Below are positions 28,130-38,197 of a DNA stretch of 64,000 nucleotides, in pieces; within the stretch, counting starts at the first letter, position 1; each line of letters opens with the position of its first letter. Under the pieces are notes generated by a model. That model was not told where the DNA came from and did not search any database. It saw only the letters and a list, made by a program, of their open reading frames with translations. The translations under genes and the position numbers were made by a program. This stretch comes from Methylococcales bacterium (GTDB lineage: Bacteria > Pseudomonadota > Gammaproteobacteria > Methylococcales > Methylomonadaceae), in the NCBI GenBank assembly GCA_028712795.1, contig JAQTPT010000014.1, forward strand, positions 1 to 64,000. The letters run 5' to 3'.

Positions 28130-29841
28130 TGGTTTTGGTTTCCTGAGGTTGTACCTTCCAGCGGTGCGCCGGAAGTGGATTGAAATAACATCTCCTTGGC
28201 ATGCGCCAGGGTATTGGCTGTGATAGTAACGCCGCCCAGCATCCGGGCGATTTCTTCAATGCGTTCTTCATCATTCAATAACCTGACACTCGAAGACGTT
28301 ATGTCGGTTTTGTTGTTTTTTTCAACGTAGAGATGTTGATGCGCTTGTGCGGCAACTTGGGGTAAATGCGTGACGCACATCACCTGTCGATTGAGGCTCA
28401 AACTGCGTAATTTTTGACCGACAATCTCAGCGACGCCACCTCCAATACCCGAATCCACTTCATCAAAGATGAGAGTGGGCGTGGTTTTATCGTTGGAAGT
28501 TGTTACTTGAATCGCTAAACTAATGCGCGATAATTCACCACCCGAAGCGACTTTGGCGAGTGGTTTAGGCGGAAGTCCGGGATTGGCGCTGACTAAAAAT
28601 TCAATTTTATCCTTACCATTCAGTTTTGGTGCATCGGTGTCCAAAGCGCTAATATCCACTAAAAATTCGCCTTGTGGCATGCCCAGTTCTTTTATCATGG
28701 CCGAAATCTGTTTTTGTAATTTCTGACCGGTTAGATGCCGTTGTTGGGACAGTTGGGTTGCGAGTTGATGGTATTGGGCAAGCAACTGTTCGGTGTCGGC
28801 TTTTAAAGTCTCAATGCGTTCGCCGCTATGGGTTAGCCCATCCAGTTCAGTTTCAAGTTTACCTTCCAGTTCAGGCAATTCATCAGGGGTGACGTGATGT
28901 TTTCGGCTAAGGCTCTGAATAACGCCAATCTGATTTTCAAGTTGCTCCATGCGTTGGGGATCGGCTTCCTGGGACTCCAAAAATCGGCGTAATTGAATGG
29001 CCGCTTCTTCCGTTTGAATCTGGGCTTCAGATAACAGATTGCATATTTCAGTCAATTCCGGCGCAAAGCGGGCAATGTGGGTCAATTCACTGACGCTATG
29101 ACTCAGCATTTGATTAACCGACAGTTGATCGTTCTCATAAAGCAAATCGACCTGGGCTTGTCCGGTGGACAAAATCTGCCCCAGATTCGCCAGTTTGCCG
29201 TGCTCTTCTGAAATGGAAGAATAACTGAAATTGACCAGATCCAATTGTTGCAGTTCTTCGATCTGGTAGCGCAGCAATTCTTCTCGCTCGGTTTGGTCTA
29301 CGCTGGCTTTAATCAGGCTTGCCAGTTCCTTATGGGCAAGTAGCCATTGTTTGTAGCAGGCGTTTATTTGATCAAGAAGCCCTTGGTTTTTTGCATAGGC
29401 ATCCAGTAAACGGCGCTGTTCGTCACTGTTAAGCAAAGTCAGATGCGCATGTTGGCCATGAATTTCAACCAGTTTTTCACTCAATTCCTGCAAGAACTGC
29501 AAGGTGACGGGGCGGTTGTTGATGTAGGCTTTCGAGCGGCCATCCTGATTAACAACGCGCCGGATTAAGCAGTGTTGCTCATCATCCAGCTCATTTTCTT
29601 TCAGCCATTGTTGGGCGCCGGGCGCATCGGCCAGATCAAACTCAAGATTAACTTCGGCGCGTTTACATTCCGGTCGCACGTAGCCGGAATCGGCCCTGTC
29701 CCCCAGCGCAAGACCTAAAGCAGTCAATAAAATAGATTTACCCGCTCCGGTTTCTCCGGTAAGAACCGACATGCCTTTTTCCAGGTCGAGGTCGAGTGAT
29801 TTGACCACGGCAAGGTCAATGATATTAAGGTTTAATAGCAT
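28126..29841 (-). CDS. recN: DNA repair protein RecN
   Basis: An SMC-like ATPase that acts early in double-strand-break repair. The 571-residue protein has Walker A GETGAGKS near residue 29, a central coiled coil with a hinge, an ABC signature VASGGELSRISLA, Walker B LIFDEVDSGIGG, and a C-terminal VTHLPQVAAQAH. The family length is about 550. It starts 5 bases after the nadK stop codon. In many gammaproteobacteria nadK and recN are neighbours, as here. No LexA box was positively identified upstream. Confidence 0.95.
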   Translation of the reverse strand: MLLNLNIIDLAVVKSLDLDLEKGMSVLTGETGAGKSILLTALGLALGDRADSGYVRPECKRAEVNLEFDLADAPGAQQWLKENELDDEQHCLIRRVVNQDGRSKAYINNRPVTLQFLQELSEKLVEIHGQHAHLTLLNSDEQRRLLDAYAKNQGLLDQINACYKQWLLAHKELASLIKASVDQTEREELLRYQIEELQQLDLVNFSYSSISEEHGKLANLGQILSTGQAQVDLLYENDQLSVNQMLSHSVSELTHIARFAPELTEICNLLSEAQIQTEEAAIQLRRFLESQEADPQRMEQLENQIGVIQSLSRKHHVTPDELPELEGKLETELDGLTHSGERIETLKADTEQLLAQYHQLATQLSQQRHLTGQKLQKQISAMIKELGMPQGEFLVDISALDTDAPKLNGKDKIEFLVSANPGLPPKPLAKVASGGELSRISLAIQVTTSNDKTTPTLIFDEVDSGIGGGVAEIVGQKLRSLSLNRQVMCVTHLPQVAAQAHQHLYVEKNNKTDITSSSVRLLNDEERIEEIARMLGGVTITANTLAHAKEMLFQSTSGAPLEGTTSGNQNQ

Positions 29842-29846
29842 AAGGA

Positions 29847-30731
29847 TTAACTGTGGTAACCACTGCTCCAGTTTAATTTATTCCTGAGGATTTGGAAGAA
29901 GTCATGACCTTCCGGATGTAGAATTCTAATCGGTTTTGGGTCTTTTTTAATCAAAATCTTGTCACTGATTAATACATCAGGAATTTCAATGTGATCACAA
30001 GTCACCAGGGCATTGATTTGCTTGGTCTGGCAAAAGCTGATTTCAATTTCAGCAGAATCATGAATGACTATCGGGCGGTTAGATAAAGTATGGGGATTAA
30101 GCGGCACCAAGACAAGGGCGTTTAATGAAGGGTACAGAATCGGCCCTCCCGCTGATAAAGAATAAGCCGTTGATCCGGTGGGCGTGGAAATTATCAAGCC
30201 GTCAGAGCGTTGTGAGTTTAAAAATACATTATCAATTTTTGTGACGATTTCAATCATACTGGGCGTTACCCAGCGATGAATAGCCACTTCATTAACGGCG
30301 GTTTCTTCGTGAATAACCTGGTTGTCGCGGATGATTTTGGCGCGCAATAAATAGCGTTTTTCTTCCGAGTAATGGCCTTGAAGTATGTGGTGCAATTTAG
30401 CGGGCAGTTCGTTTGGCGATATGTCGACAAGAAAGCCCAGCCGCCCCAGGTTAATGCCGATTAATGGGATGTCATATTTGACGATGGCACGGGCGGCGGC
30501 CAGAAAAGTTCCATCGCCCCCCACCGCGATAACCAGATCGCAATGCTGCCCCAGCGTTTCCATGGAATACGAGCCAACGGAGTGATTTTTAATAAACTTT
30601 ACACTGTCTTTAGCGACATATACGGTGAAATCATGTTGCATTAAATAATCGTAAAGGCCGGATAAGGTCTCAGCAATGCCTGGGTCACTCGGTTTACCTA
30701 TGATGCCTATAGTCTTAAAAGGAGTTTGCAT
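29847..30731 (-). CDS. nadK: NAD kinase
   Basis: Phosphorylates NAD to NADP with ATP. 294 residues, matching E. coli NadK (292). The catalytic GGDGT motif appears in AVGGDGTFLAAA, the NE-containing segment in ETAVNEVAIHR, and the Gly-rich TPTGSTAYSLSAGGPI motif in the C-terminal domain. It is the first gene of nadK-recN-aguA and is divergent from the flavoprotein gene across 150 bases, which should hold both promoters. Confidence 0.95.
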   Translation of the reverse strand: MQTPFKTIGIIGKPSDPGIAETLSGLYDYLMQHDFTVYVAKDSVKFIKNHSVGSYSMETLGQHCDLVIAVGGDGTFLAAARAIVKYDIPLIGINLGRLGFLVDISPNELPAKLHHILQGHYSEEKRYLLRAKIIRDNQVIHEETAVNEVAIHRWVTPSMIEIVTKIDNVFLNSQRSDGLIISTPTGSTAYSLSAGGPILYPSLNALVLVPLNPHTLSNRPIVIHDSAEIEISFCQTKQINALVTCDHIEIPDVLISDKILIKKDPKPIRILHPEGHDFFQILRNKLNWSSGYHS

Positions 30732-30880
30732 TGTTGAATAACAACCGGTAAAGCATTTGATTATACAAAAAAACAGCAGTAATCCTAGGTGTTTTGCATA
30801 TATATTAAGATTTTTAGTTTTTTTTCTGGAATTATGATGAATAGCGTATAGTTGGCGATTTTGTGTGGGTGCAGGTCATA

Positions 30881-32056
30881 ATGGAAACCGATGTCATCAT
30901 TGTCGGGGCAGGCGCATCGGGTTTAATGTGCGCGATTGAAGCAGGCAAGCGTGGTCGACGAGTTATGGTAATAGATCACGCCAACAAGGCCGGTAAAAAA
31001 ATCCTGATGTCGGGTGGCGGCCGCTGTAATTTCACCAATTATTCCATTGATCCCGATAACTTCATTTCCAGCAATCCGCATTTTTGTAAATCCGCACTCA
31101 GCCGTTATACCCAATGGGATTTTCTGGCTTTGATCGCACGCTACCGGATCCCTTATCATGAAAGGGATCACGGTCAATTGTTTTGCGACAGCAGCGCCAA
31201 GGATATTCTTAATATGTTGTTGGCGGAATGCGCTGATGCCGGGGTGGCAGTGCAATTGAACACCCGTATAGAACGCATTGAGAAACTGACTGACCGGTTT
31301 CGGCTTGAAACTGATAAAGGCACAGTTATTGCCCAATCTTTAGTGGTAGCCACAGGCGGCCTATCCATCCCAAAAATGGGTGCTACGCCGCTGGGTTACA
31401 AGATAGCTCAGCAATTTGGTATGAATGTGTTACCAACCCGCGCGGGCCTGGTGCCTTTTACCCTGCAACCGGAAGATAAGGACAAGTTTTCGCCTTTATC
31501 CGGCATTGCCGTGCCTTGCATTGTAAGCAATAAGCAACAGCGTTTTAATGAAAATATATTGTTCACCCATCGCGGCCTAAGCGGACCGGCGGTGTTGCAG
31601 ATTTCATCTTATTGGCAAGCAGGGGAGGAAGTAGTGATTAACCTGTTGCCTCAGTTCAACCTGGAAACAGAGCTGAAATCAAAACGCCAACAAAAGCTAA
31701 AGAACACCTTAAAAACCATTTTGGATGGCTATTTACCCAAACGGCTGGTTAGCTGTTTGTTAACTGATAATGTACTAAACATTTCGTTACCCGATTTATC
31801 AGACCGCCAGATTCAGCAGATCGCAAACCGGTTGCATCACTGGACGATTAAACCCAACGGCACTGAAGGTTATCGCACTGCCGAGGTTACTGTTGGCGGC
31901 GTGGATACCGATGCACTTTCTTCAAAAACCATGGAAAGTAAACAAGTGCCGGGGCTTTACTTTATTGGCGAAGTTGTTGATGTGACTGGCTGGCTGGGCG
32001 GCTACAATTTTCAGTGGGCCTGGTCGTCAGCCTGGTGTGCGGGGCAGTATGTTTGA
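30881..32056 (+). CDS. YhiN/HI0933-type flavoprotein
   Basis: A 391-residue NAD(P)/FAD-dependent oxidoreductase-like protein starting METDVIIVGAG at 30881; an in-frame GTG at 30863 is less likely. It has the Rossmann FAD motif GAGASGLMCAIEAG, the family signature KILMSGGGRCNFTN, LVVATGGLSIPKMG, and the C-terminal VTGWLGGYNFQWAWSSAW. Family members are widespread and mostly uncharacterised; substrate and reaction are not known. Confidence 0.88.
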   Translation: METDVIIVGAGASGLMCAIEAGKRGRRVMVIDHANKAGKKILMSGGGRCNFTNYSIDPDNFISSNPHFCKSALSRYTQWDFLALIARYRIPYHERDHGQLFCDSSAKDILNMLLAECADAGVAVQLNTRIERIEKLTDRFRLETDKGTVIAQSLVVATGGLSIPKMGATPLGYKIAQQFGMNVLPTRAGLVPFTLQPEDKDKFSPLSGIAVPCIVSNKQQRFNENILFTHRGLSGPAVLQISSYWQAGEEVVINLLPQFNLETELKSKRQQKLKNTLKTILDGYLPKRLVSCLLTDNVLNISLPDLSDRQIQQIANRLHHWTIKPNGTEGYRTAEVTVGGVDTDALSSKTMESKQVPGLYFIGEVVDVTGWLGGYNFQWAWSSAWCAGQYV

Positions 32057-32419
32057 CCAGGCAAAGCCATTGACGATAAAAAAGCAAATCAGCTTTGCCG
32101 TTATCGAGGCTCCCATCATGAGCAAGAATGGCCGCTTCGATTAAGTCGAATATGCACGTCGCGTAATTCGAGGGGAGATTTTCAACAGACGGTTTTGCTC
32201 ACCCATATTCAGTAAATTTATACGAGGCTGTTCGATCGTGGTTAATACGCCTAATGAGCGACACTCGAAGATTTGATAGCGCCAGTTATTTGTTGAGTAT
32301 ATTGTTTACGTGCCTTAAGCTTATAGCTTTTAACATAATAAATCCGCTAATTTAACTTCGATTAGAAGGGATTCAAAAAGGCTCGAATTTAAAAAATTTG
32401 CAATCGCTATGCTTAAACT
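32057..32419. other. upstream region of the BREX operon
   Basis: 360 bases without a gene. It becomes A/T-rich towards brxA and should contain the operon promoter; a loosely matching TTGTTT near 32306 is the only -35 candidate I noticed and I do not assign it. brxA starts at GTG 32420 with no strong ribosome binding site in front. No repeat or integrase attachment site was recognised. Confidence 0.4.
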
Positions 32420-33013
32420 GTGACTACTTCTTACAATGCAGAAGTTTCTGCCGGCTCGCTCATGCCCCTAGAGAGTCGCCGTATCGCCGCTTTTTTATTG
32501 ACCCATCCTGATGATAATGCGTGGAAACGGGCGTTAATTGACGACAATATCTTGCAGAAGAAAGCACCCGCCACGGCTATACGCCAAGCCAGTTTGATAA
32601 GGAAACGTCTCAATACCCTTCATGCTGACGGCTTAGAAATGGTTGCCCAGCGTGAACAAGAAGTCGTTATTCAATTATTACTGGTTGCAGCGGTTAAACA
32701 TAGCCAATTATTAGCCGATTTTATTAAGGATGTTTACATCGAACACCAGCGTCGAATGGACTTGGCGCTTTCTCCTGGTGATTGGGACGGGTTTTTTTCC
32801 GAATGCTCTCATAGGGATTCATCAATAATTAAGTGGTCAGCGTCAACACAGGCTAAAATATTTCAAGTCATCTTACGCATCCTTACAGAAGCCAAATATC
32901 TTGAAAGCACACGCAACATGAAACTCACCCCGCAGTCTTTACATCCCGATGTTCGGCGCTATTTGTCAGGTCATGGAGATGCTGCCTTAATAGAGCTTTT
33001 GGAGCGTGCTTAA
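32420..33013 (+). CDS. brxA: BREX protein BrxA
   Basis: A 197-residue BrxA (DUF1819) protein, first gene of a type 1 BREX defence operon. The start MTTSYNAEVSAGSLM, then ESRRIAAFLL and KKAPATAIRQASLIRKRL, follows the conserved N-terminal layout of BrxA, which supports the GTG start at 32420 over the later ATG at 32462. BrxA is a small DNA-binding helical protein; its precise role in BREX is unclear. Its stop overlaps the brxB start (TAATG). Confidence 0.9.
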   Translation: MTTSYNAEVSAGSLMPLESRRIAAFLLTHPDDNAWKRALIDDNILQKKAPATAIRQASLIRKRLNTLHADGLEMVAQREQEVVIQLLLVAAVKHSQLLADFIKDVYIEHQRRMDLALSPGDWDGFFSECSHRDSSIIKWSASTQAKIFQVILRILTEAKYLESTRNMKLTPQSLHPDVRRYLSGHGDAALIELLERA

Positions 33014-33603
33014 TGGCATTGTCTTTCGAGGAACGGCTCAATCAAATTCTGCCCAAAATAAGTTCTGATGAATTCCTGAACAGTAAAGGTCTAGGCAACG
33101 AAATCGGTTTCTGGATTTTCGATTACCCGTCCGAGCGGGAAATGGAGATGCGGGACTTTCTGACCCGAACGGTTCTCACCAGTCTGAATAAATCACAACC
33201 GCCCATTCGAGCAGACGTCATTAATTTATTCGATCTTGTCATCGAGTTGCTTGAGGAACGGCAACTGCTCGATAAGGCTATCGACATGCAACAGACAAAA
33301 GGTGATGAAGCGGTCATGGCGGCTTTACGGCCGGTGCTTAAAGAAGATAAATTGGCTCAAAAAGTGGTCGCCCTGGTTGATCTCGACAACATCGATCTAC
33401 TGATGTTTTACGGTGCTGGTAGTGCATATCCCATGCTCAGAACCCATACTCTGCTGTCTGCGTTACACCCTTTAATGGGCAGGACGCCTTTGCTGATGTT
33501 TTACCCAGGCCGCTATGACGGCTATTCGTTGCGCCTGTTCAATAAATTATCCGAAGATCATTACTACCGCGCCTTCAGGTTAGTCCCTGAAGTGCAAACC
33601 TGA
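33013..33603 (+). CDS. brxB: BREX protein BrxB
   Basis: A 196-residue DUF1788 protein. Conserved features are FEERLNQILPKI at the start, GNEIGFWIFDYPSERE, and the C-terminal GRTPLLMFYPGRYDGYSLRLFN. BrxB is a core component of type 1 BREX needed for defence and often for methylation. It overlaps brxA by one base, and brxC follows after 12 bases with GAGAAG as ribosome binding site. Confidence 0.92.
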   Translation: MALSFEERLNQILPKISSDEFLNSKGLGNEIGFWIFDYPSEREMEMRDFLTRTVLTSLNKSQPPIRADVINLFDLVIELLEERQLLDKAIDMQQTKGDEAVMAALRPVLKEDKLAQKVVALVDLDNIDLLMFYGAGSAYPMLRTHTLLSALHPLMGRTPLLMFYPGRYDGYSLRLFNKLSEDHYYRAFRLVPEVQT

Positions 33604-33615
33604 GAAGAAAACGAC

Positions 33616-36600
33616 ATGGAAATAAGGGAGCTGTTCACCAAGCCTATTGACCGCCCGATCAATGGCGTCATCAAGGCTGACCAACTGGATGCTGAAAGTG
33701 TCTGGCAGGAATTGGAAGAATACGTTGTCACCAAACAGCTCACCGAATACTTCCGGAAGTTTTTCGATGCTTATCTGGCAGCCGCAGAACAGCCCAAAGA
33801 CTCGACTATTACGGCACGTATGGGCGTTTGGGTGTCCGGGTTTTTCGGCTCAGGAAAATCACATTACATCAAAATACTATCCTACTTGCTGGAAAACATT
33901 GAGGCCATTGACCCCAAAACCGGCAACCCTAAAAAAGCGGCTGATTTTTTTGATGAACACAAAATCAAAGACCCGCTGTTGTTGGCTGACATCCACAAAG
34001 CCATTAAAGGTACGGCCGATGTCATCCTGTTTAATATCGATGCCAAGGCCGATGCAAAATCCGAGCGCGATGCCATTGTCCAGGTGTTTCTGAGGGTGTT
34101 TAATGAAAAGCAGGGGCTTTGTGGTGATGCGCCCCATATTGCCGAAATGGAGCGTTATCTAATTAGTAAAGGCGCTTACGATACTTTCAAAACCATCTTT
34201 CAGGCTCGAAACGGCAACCCCTGGCAACAAGAGCGCGATGCCGTGGACTTTCTGCGCGATGAGGTGATTGCCGCTTTGGCACAAGCGCTCAACATGACGG
34301 CAGAATCGGCTGGACGTTGGTTTGATAACGCCCGTGATGGTTACCGCATCAACATCGAAGGTCTGGCAAAACTGGTGCGTGATTATCTGGACACCAAACC
34401 CGCCGGTCATCGGCTTATTTTTCTGGCTGATGAAGTTGGGCAGTTTATCGGTGATAACACCCAACTCATGTTGAGCCTGCAAACCATCGTTGAGCAGTTG
34501 GGCACACTGTGCCAGGGACGCGCCTGGGTTATTGTCACCAGCCAGGAAGATATTGAAAAGGCCATTGGCGAAGCTAATAAAGCCAAGTCCCAGGATTTTT
34601 CCAAAATTCAAGCCCGCTTCTATACCCGGTTATCCTTAGCTAGCTCCAATACCGATGAAGTCATTGGTGAACGTTTGCTGTCCAAAACCGAACGAGCCCA
34701 TGTCGAGTTACGGGATATTTATGCTCAAAAAGGCGACATCATTAACAACCAATTGTCTTTTCAGGGGTGTGCCGTCAATCTACGCGGGTTTAAAGATGCG
34801 GCTGAATTTGTGGCCTACTATCCGTTTACCCCCTATCAATTCCAATTACTGCAAAAAATATTCGAGTCGATCCGCAAAGTAGGGGCGACGGGTAAACATC
34901 TATCTCGTGGCGAACGTTCTTTACTGGACGCCTTCCAGTCAGCTGCCGTACAAAATGCCGGCAAGCCCATCAATACCCTAATACCGCTTTACGATTTTTA
35001 TCCGTCCATCGACAGCTTTATTGATAGCATCGCCAAGAAATCGATAGATCAAGCCCCTTATAATCCGGCTCTGGAACCGTACGACACCCAGTTGCTCAAG
35101 GCATTATTCCTGATCCGCTATATCTCGGAAACCATCAAGCCCACCATCGACAATCTGGCAACCTTGTGTGTCGATGAAGTGGATGCCGATAAACTCAGCC
35201 TTAAGCGTCGAATTCAGGAATCTTTAGCCAGACTGGAACAACAACAATTAGTTAGCCGTAACGGTGATCACTGGTTTTTCCTGACCAATGAAGAACGCGA
35301 TGTTGCTAGAGAGTTGGGTCATGTGGACGTTTCATCATCGGAACGGACACGTTTGCTGTCGGAGCTTGTTTTTGAAGACATCCTCAGAGGGCAAACGAAA
35401 GTCAGGCATCGTGACACCAAAGGAGACTACGACTTTAACCGCCTGCTTGATGGCGCGCCCTGGAAAACAGCTAACCATACGTTAACGCTGGAAATCCTCA
35501 GCCCCTTGGGTGATGACTACGAACGGATGCACGAGGCCACTTGTATTATGCGGAGTTGCGAGTCAACCGGTCGAGCGATCATCCGCATGGCGGAAGGCCA
35601 ACGGCTCTACGAAGAACTCACGCTTTATCTGCAAATTGAAAAATACATCGTCAGCCCTAAAGCTGGCCAGGCAACGCCGTCATTAAAGCGTATCCTGGCT
35701 GACCGTAAAGAAGAAAACCGAGAACGAAAACTGCGTTTGGTCGAACAACTTAGCCATCTGATGACCCTAGGTGATTTTTATGTGCTGGGGCAAAAGCCCG
35801 GCATTAAAGCCGGATTGCATCCGGCCAGCCTGTTGGATGAAGTGGTTAATTATTTAATTGCCAACACCTACAGTAAACTGCCTTATCTTAAATACCGCAC
35901 GCCAGACCCCATTGCAGAAATAAAAGCCGTCCTTTCCGGTGATGATATTAAGCCACTCCTGCAAAATACCCAGAGCGAAGAAATCAACCCCTTGGCAGTC
36001 AATGAGCTGCGCCAATATCTGTTACTGGCAGCCTCGGAAAAGCGCGTGTTATTGTCCGATATAATCGACCGTTTTACCGGCATTCCCTGGGGCTGGAAAC
36101 CGGACTGGGAAATTGTCTTGTTGGTTGCCCGGCTTTATATGGCCGGTGAGATTAAATTGATGCTCGAAGGCGCTGACATTGAACCCAAAGCTGCCATAGA
36201 CCCATTAACCAAATCGGTTCGTTTTAGACAGGTTTCCATACTCAAACGTAAATCGGCAGATAGTATTTCGCTCAAACGCGCACGGGAATTGCACCGTGAA
36301 CTGTTTGCCAAATTACCCAGAGAAGAGGAAGACGGCTTAGTAACCGATACGCGTGACAGTTTCACCAGGTGGCAAAATGAACTCAAAAACTATAGCCATG
36401 CCGCTGCCAGTAAATATTACCCCGGCAAAACAGTGATTGACCAAGCCATTAACTGCATTGGTAAACAACTGGCGATTCGGGACAGTTACGAATTCATTGA
36501 AACCTTGCTTACCGGCAAAGACGACTGGCTAGACCTGAGTGAGGATATTCATGATGTCATTAGCTTCTATAAAACCCAAATAACCCTCTGGCAACGGATG

Positions 36601-37209
36601 TTGGAGGCCATGACTGCCTTTGCCGACAACCACGAAGCCCTGCAACAGGACATTAACGCCGCCAATGCCATCCAGGAATTGACAGCCATTCGTGATAATC
36701 CTGCGCCCTATAGTCAAATCAACCGTATTGAGCCTTTGTTAAATACCGTTGAAACCGTCAACGGACAACTGGCTGCCACTGAAAGAGAAATCGCGTTACT
36801 GGCCATTGAGCAGAAACTGGCCGAAATTGAAACAGCACTGGATCACATTCAAGCCAATGCCGACCTGCGCAATAAAGCCTTGCTCCCGATGCAACAACTC
36901 AAAATCAGTATTGCCGGACTAAACAGTATTCCCCAAATCCACTACTTGGCTGAGCGGGCAGGAACTCATTTAGATACCGCAATGGATAGCATTGCTGCCG
37001 CGCAAAAACAGCCTGCTCCAGGCATCAAAGAATCTGGCGCTGGCAATGCGGGTACGACGCCGCAAAAACCCGTTAAAGTGATTCGCGCCCAAGAGCTAAG
37101 CAATAAAACTTATCTGGAGACAGAAGACGAAGTCGATGCCTACCTGACCAGGTTAAGGAAGGCATTACTAACCGCCTTGCAAGAAGGCAAAAAAGCGCGG
37201 ATTCAATGA
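33616..37209 (+). CDS. brxC: BREX ATPase BrxC
   Basis: A 1197-residue P-loop ATPase (DUF499-like/PglY type) of the BREX system, in the usual size range of about 1200. Walker A is GFFGSGKSH with Lys81. A Walker B-like segment is LIFLADEVGQFIG (about 272-284). The C-terminal 250 residues are coiled-coil rich. BrxC forms the large motor-like component that works with PglX and PglZ. The frame is intact. A vapBC pair begins 75 bases downstream instead of pglX. Confidence 0.95.
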   Translation: MEIRELFTKPIDRPINGVIKADQLDAESVWQELEEYVVTKQLTEYFRKFFDAYLAAAEQPKDSTITARMGVWVSGFFGSGKSHYIKILSYLLENIEAIDPKTGNPKKAADFFDEHKIKDPLLLADIHKAIKGTADVILFNIDAKADAKSERDAIVQVFLRVFNEKQGLCGDAPHIAEMERYLISKGAYDTFKTIFQARNGNPWQQERDAVDFLRDEVIAALAQALNMTAESAGRWFDNARDGYRINIEGLAKLVRDYLDTKPAGHRLIFLADEVGQFIGDNTQLMLSLQTIVEQLGTLCQGRAWVIVTSQEDIEKAIGEANKAKSQDFSKIQARFYTRLSLASSNTDEVIGERLLSKTERAHVELRDIYAQKGDIINNQLSFQGCAVNLRGFKDAAEFVAYYPFTPYQFQLLQKIFESIRKVGATGKHLSRGERSLLDAFQSAAVQNAGKPINTLIPLYDFYPSIDSFIDSIAKKSIDQAPYNPALEPYDTQLLKALFLIRYISETIKPTIDNLATLCVDEVDADKLSLKRRIQESLARLEQQQLVSRNGDHWFFLTNEERDVARELGHVDVSSSERTRLLSELVFEDILRGQTKVRHRDTKGDYDFNRLLDGAPWKTANHTLTLEILSPLGDDYERMHEATCIMRSCESTGRAIIRMAEGQRLYEELTLYLQIEKYIVSPKAGQATPSLKRILADRKEENRERKLRLVEQLSHLMTLGDFYVLGQKPGIKAGLHPASLLDEVVNYLIANTYSKLPYLKYRTPDPIAEIKAVLSGDDIKPLLQNTQSEEINPLAVNELRQYLLLAASEKRVLLSDIIDRFTGIPWGWKPDWEIVLLVARLYMAGEIKLMLEGADIEPKAAIDPLTKSVRFRQVSILKRKSADSISLKRARELHRELFAKLPREEEDGLVTDTRDSFTRWQNELKNYSHAAASKYYPGKTVIDQAINCIGKQLAIRDSYEFIETLLTGKDDWLDLSEDIHDVISFYKTQITLWQRMLEAMTAFADNHEALQQDINAANAIQELTAIRDNPAPYSQINRIEPLLNTVETVNGQLAATEREIALLAIEQKLAEIETALDHIQANADLRNKALLPMQQLKISIAGLNSIPQIHYLAERAGTHLDTAMDSIAAAQKQPAPGIKESGAGNAGTTPQKPVKVIRAQELSNKTYLETEDEVDAYLTRLRKALLTALQEGKKARIQ

Positions 37210-37284
37210 AGACAATTATAAGTTGCTCTTCCCTCAGCAATACTTAATAATTTGTTGAAAATTTCAACAATATTGGAGGTCACT

Positions 37285-37518
37285 ATGTCTACCATGAATT
37301 TCAGCGTACCCGACGACGTTAAAAAAGCGTTTAATGAAGCTTACAAAGGACAAAACAAAAGTGCCGTCATTGCCGAATTGATGCGTGAAGCAGTTGAACG
37401 TGCCCAGCGTAAACAACGCAGTCACGATGCGATTGCAAATATACTGGAACGGCGCAAGCATGCTCCGGCTTTCACCGAAGAAGAATTTCGTGCGGCGCGG
37501 GAAGAAGGCCGTCCATGA
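37285..37518 (+). CDS. vapB: VapB-type antitoxin inserted in the BREX operon
   Basis: A 77-residue antitoxin starting at ATG 37285 behind a perfect GGAGGT (37275-37280). The N-terminus (MNFSVPDDVKKAFNEAY, then SAVIAELMREAVE) is a ribbon-helix-helix-like DNA-binding segment, and the acidic/basic C-terminus (APAFTEEEFRAAREEGRP) is the likely toxin-neutralising tail. It overlaps the PIN toxin by ATGA, the typical coupling of vapBC. It sits between brxC and pglX, on the operon strand. Confidence 0.85.
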   Translation: MSTMNFSVPDDVKKAFNEAYKGQNKSAVIAELMREAVERAQRKQRSHDAIANILERRKHAPAFTEEEFRAAREEGRP

Positions 37519-37937
37519 TTTTGGTGGTCGATGCCAGCGTCGCAATTAAATGGTTCTTTCAGAACCGGGATAATGAAACTGATTGCGACTTGGCATTGAT
37601 CATTTTGGAAAGTGTGGGCACGGGGCAAATCCAACTACTGCAACCGCCGCATTTTATTGCGGAAATGGCCGCTGTACTCGCCCGCGAAAAGCCCGGTGAA
37701 GCCCAAGATGATTTATTTGATTTATTGTGCGTCGAATGCCAGATCAGCCAAGGGCCAGAGATTTATGCCACAGCAATCGATCTCTCCATTCGTTATCGGC
37801 ATCATTTGTTCGATACGCTTTACCACGCCATTGCCTTACACACCCCTGGCTCAAAATTTATCACTGCCGATGAAGCATACTGGCGCAAAGCGCAAAACAT
37901 TGGGCAAATTGTACGATTAAAGGATTATGCCGGATGA
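37515..37937 (+). CDS. vapC: VapC-type PIN-domain toxin
   Basis: A 140-residue PIN ribonuclease. The four acidic positions typical of PIN domains are visible: Asp in VVDASVAIKWF, Glu in FIAEMAAVLAR, Asp in HLFDTLYHAIAL and Asp in FITADEAYW. VapC toxins cleave RNA, often tRNA, unless bound by VapB. The stop codon overlaps the first ATG of pglX (ATGA at 37934-37937), so toxin and methyltransferase translation would be coupled. Confidence 0.88.
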   Translation: MILVVDASVAIKWFFQNRDNETDCDLALIILESVGTGQIQLLQPPHFIAEMAAVLAREKPGEAQDDLFDLLCVECQISQGPEIYATAIDLSIRYRHHLFDTLYHAIALHTPGSKFITADEAYWRKAQNIGQIVRLKDYAG

Positions 37938-38080
37938 ACAAAGCCAAACTCAAAGCCTACGCTCCACAAGCCCGTAAAGACTTTATTGCCGCCGTCACTG
38001 CTCGCGCCCATCAAATCGGGCTCGCAGAAAAGAACGGTTCTGTTCAGTTTTGCAAATGCGTCACATATTGCAGGATTTAG
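37934..38080 (+). pseudogene. pglX: pglX, 5' fragment (N-terminal 37 codons)
   Basis: From ATG 37934 the frame reads MNKAKLKAYAPQARKDF and later IGLAEKNGSVQ, the conserved N-terminus of type 1 BREX PglX, which begins with a Y-A-P-Q-A-R motif. After Gln37 (about 38044) homology stops abruptly and the frame ends at 38080 after eleven foreign codons. The gene resumes at 39159 in the SAM-binding region. About 300 codons expected between are not present anywhere in the window. Confidence 0.85.
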
Positions 38081-38197
38081 TTTTGATGCGTTTAGATACC
38101 GATTGGAAAAACATTTTGGTTCGGGTTATTTAATTACCGATGAATGTGTATTGGAAGACTTTCATACGGTAGAAAATTTAATGAATAGGAGAGAATC

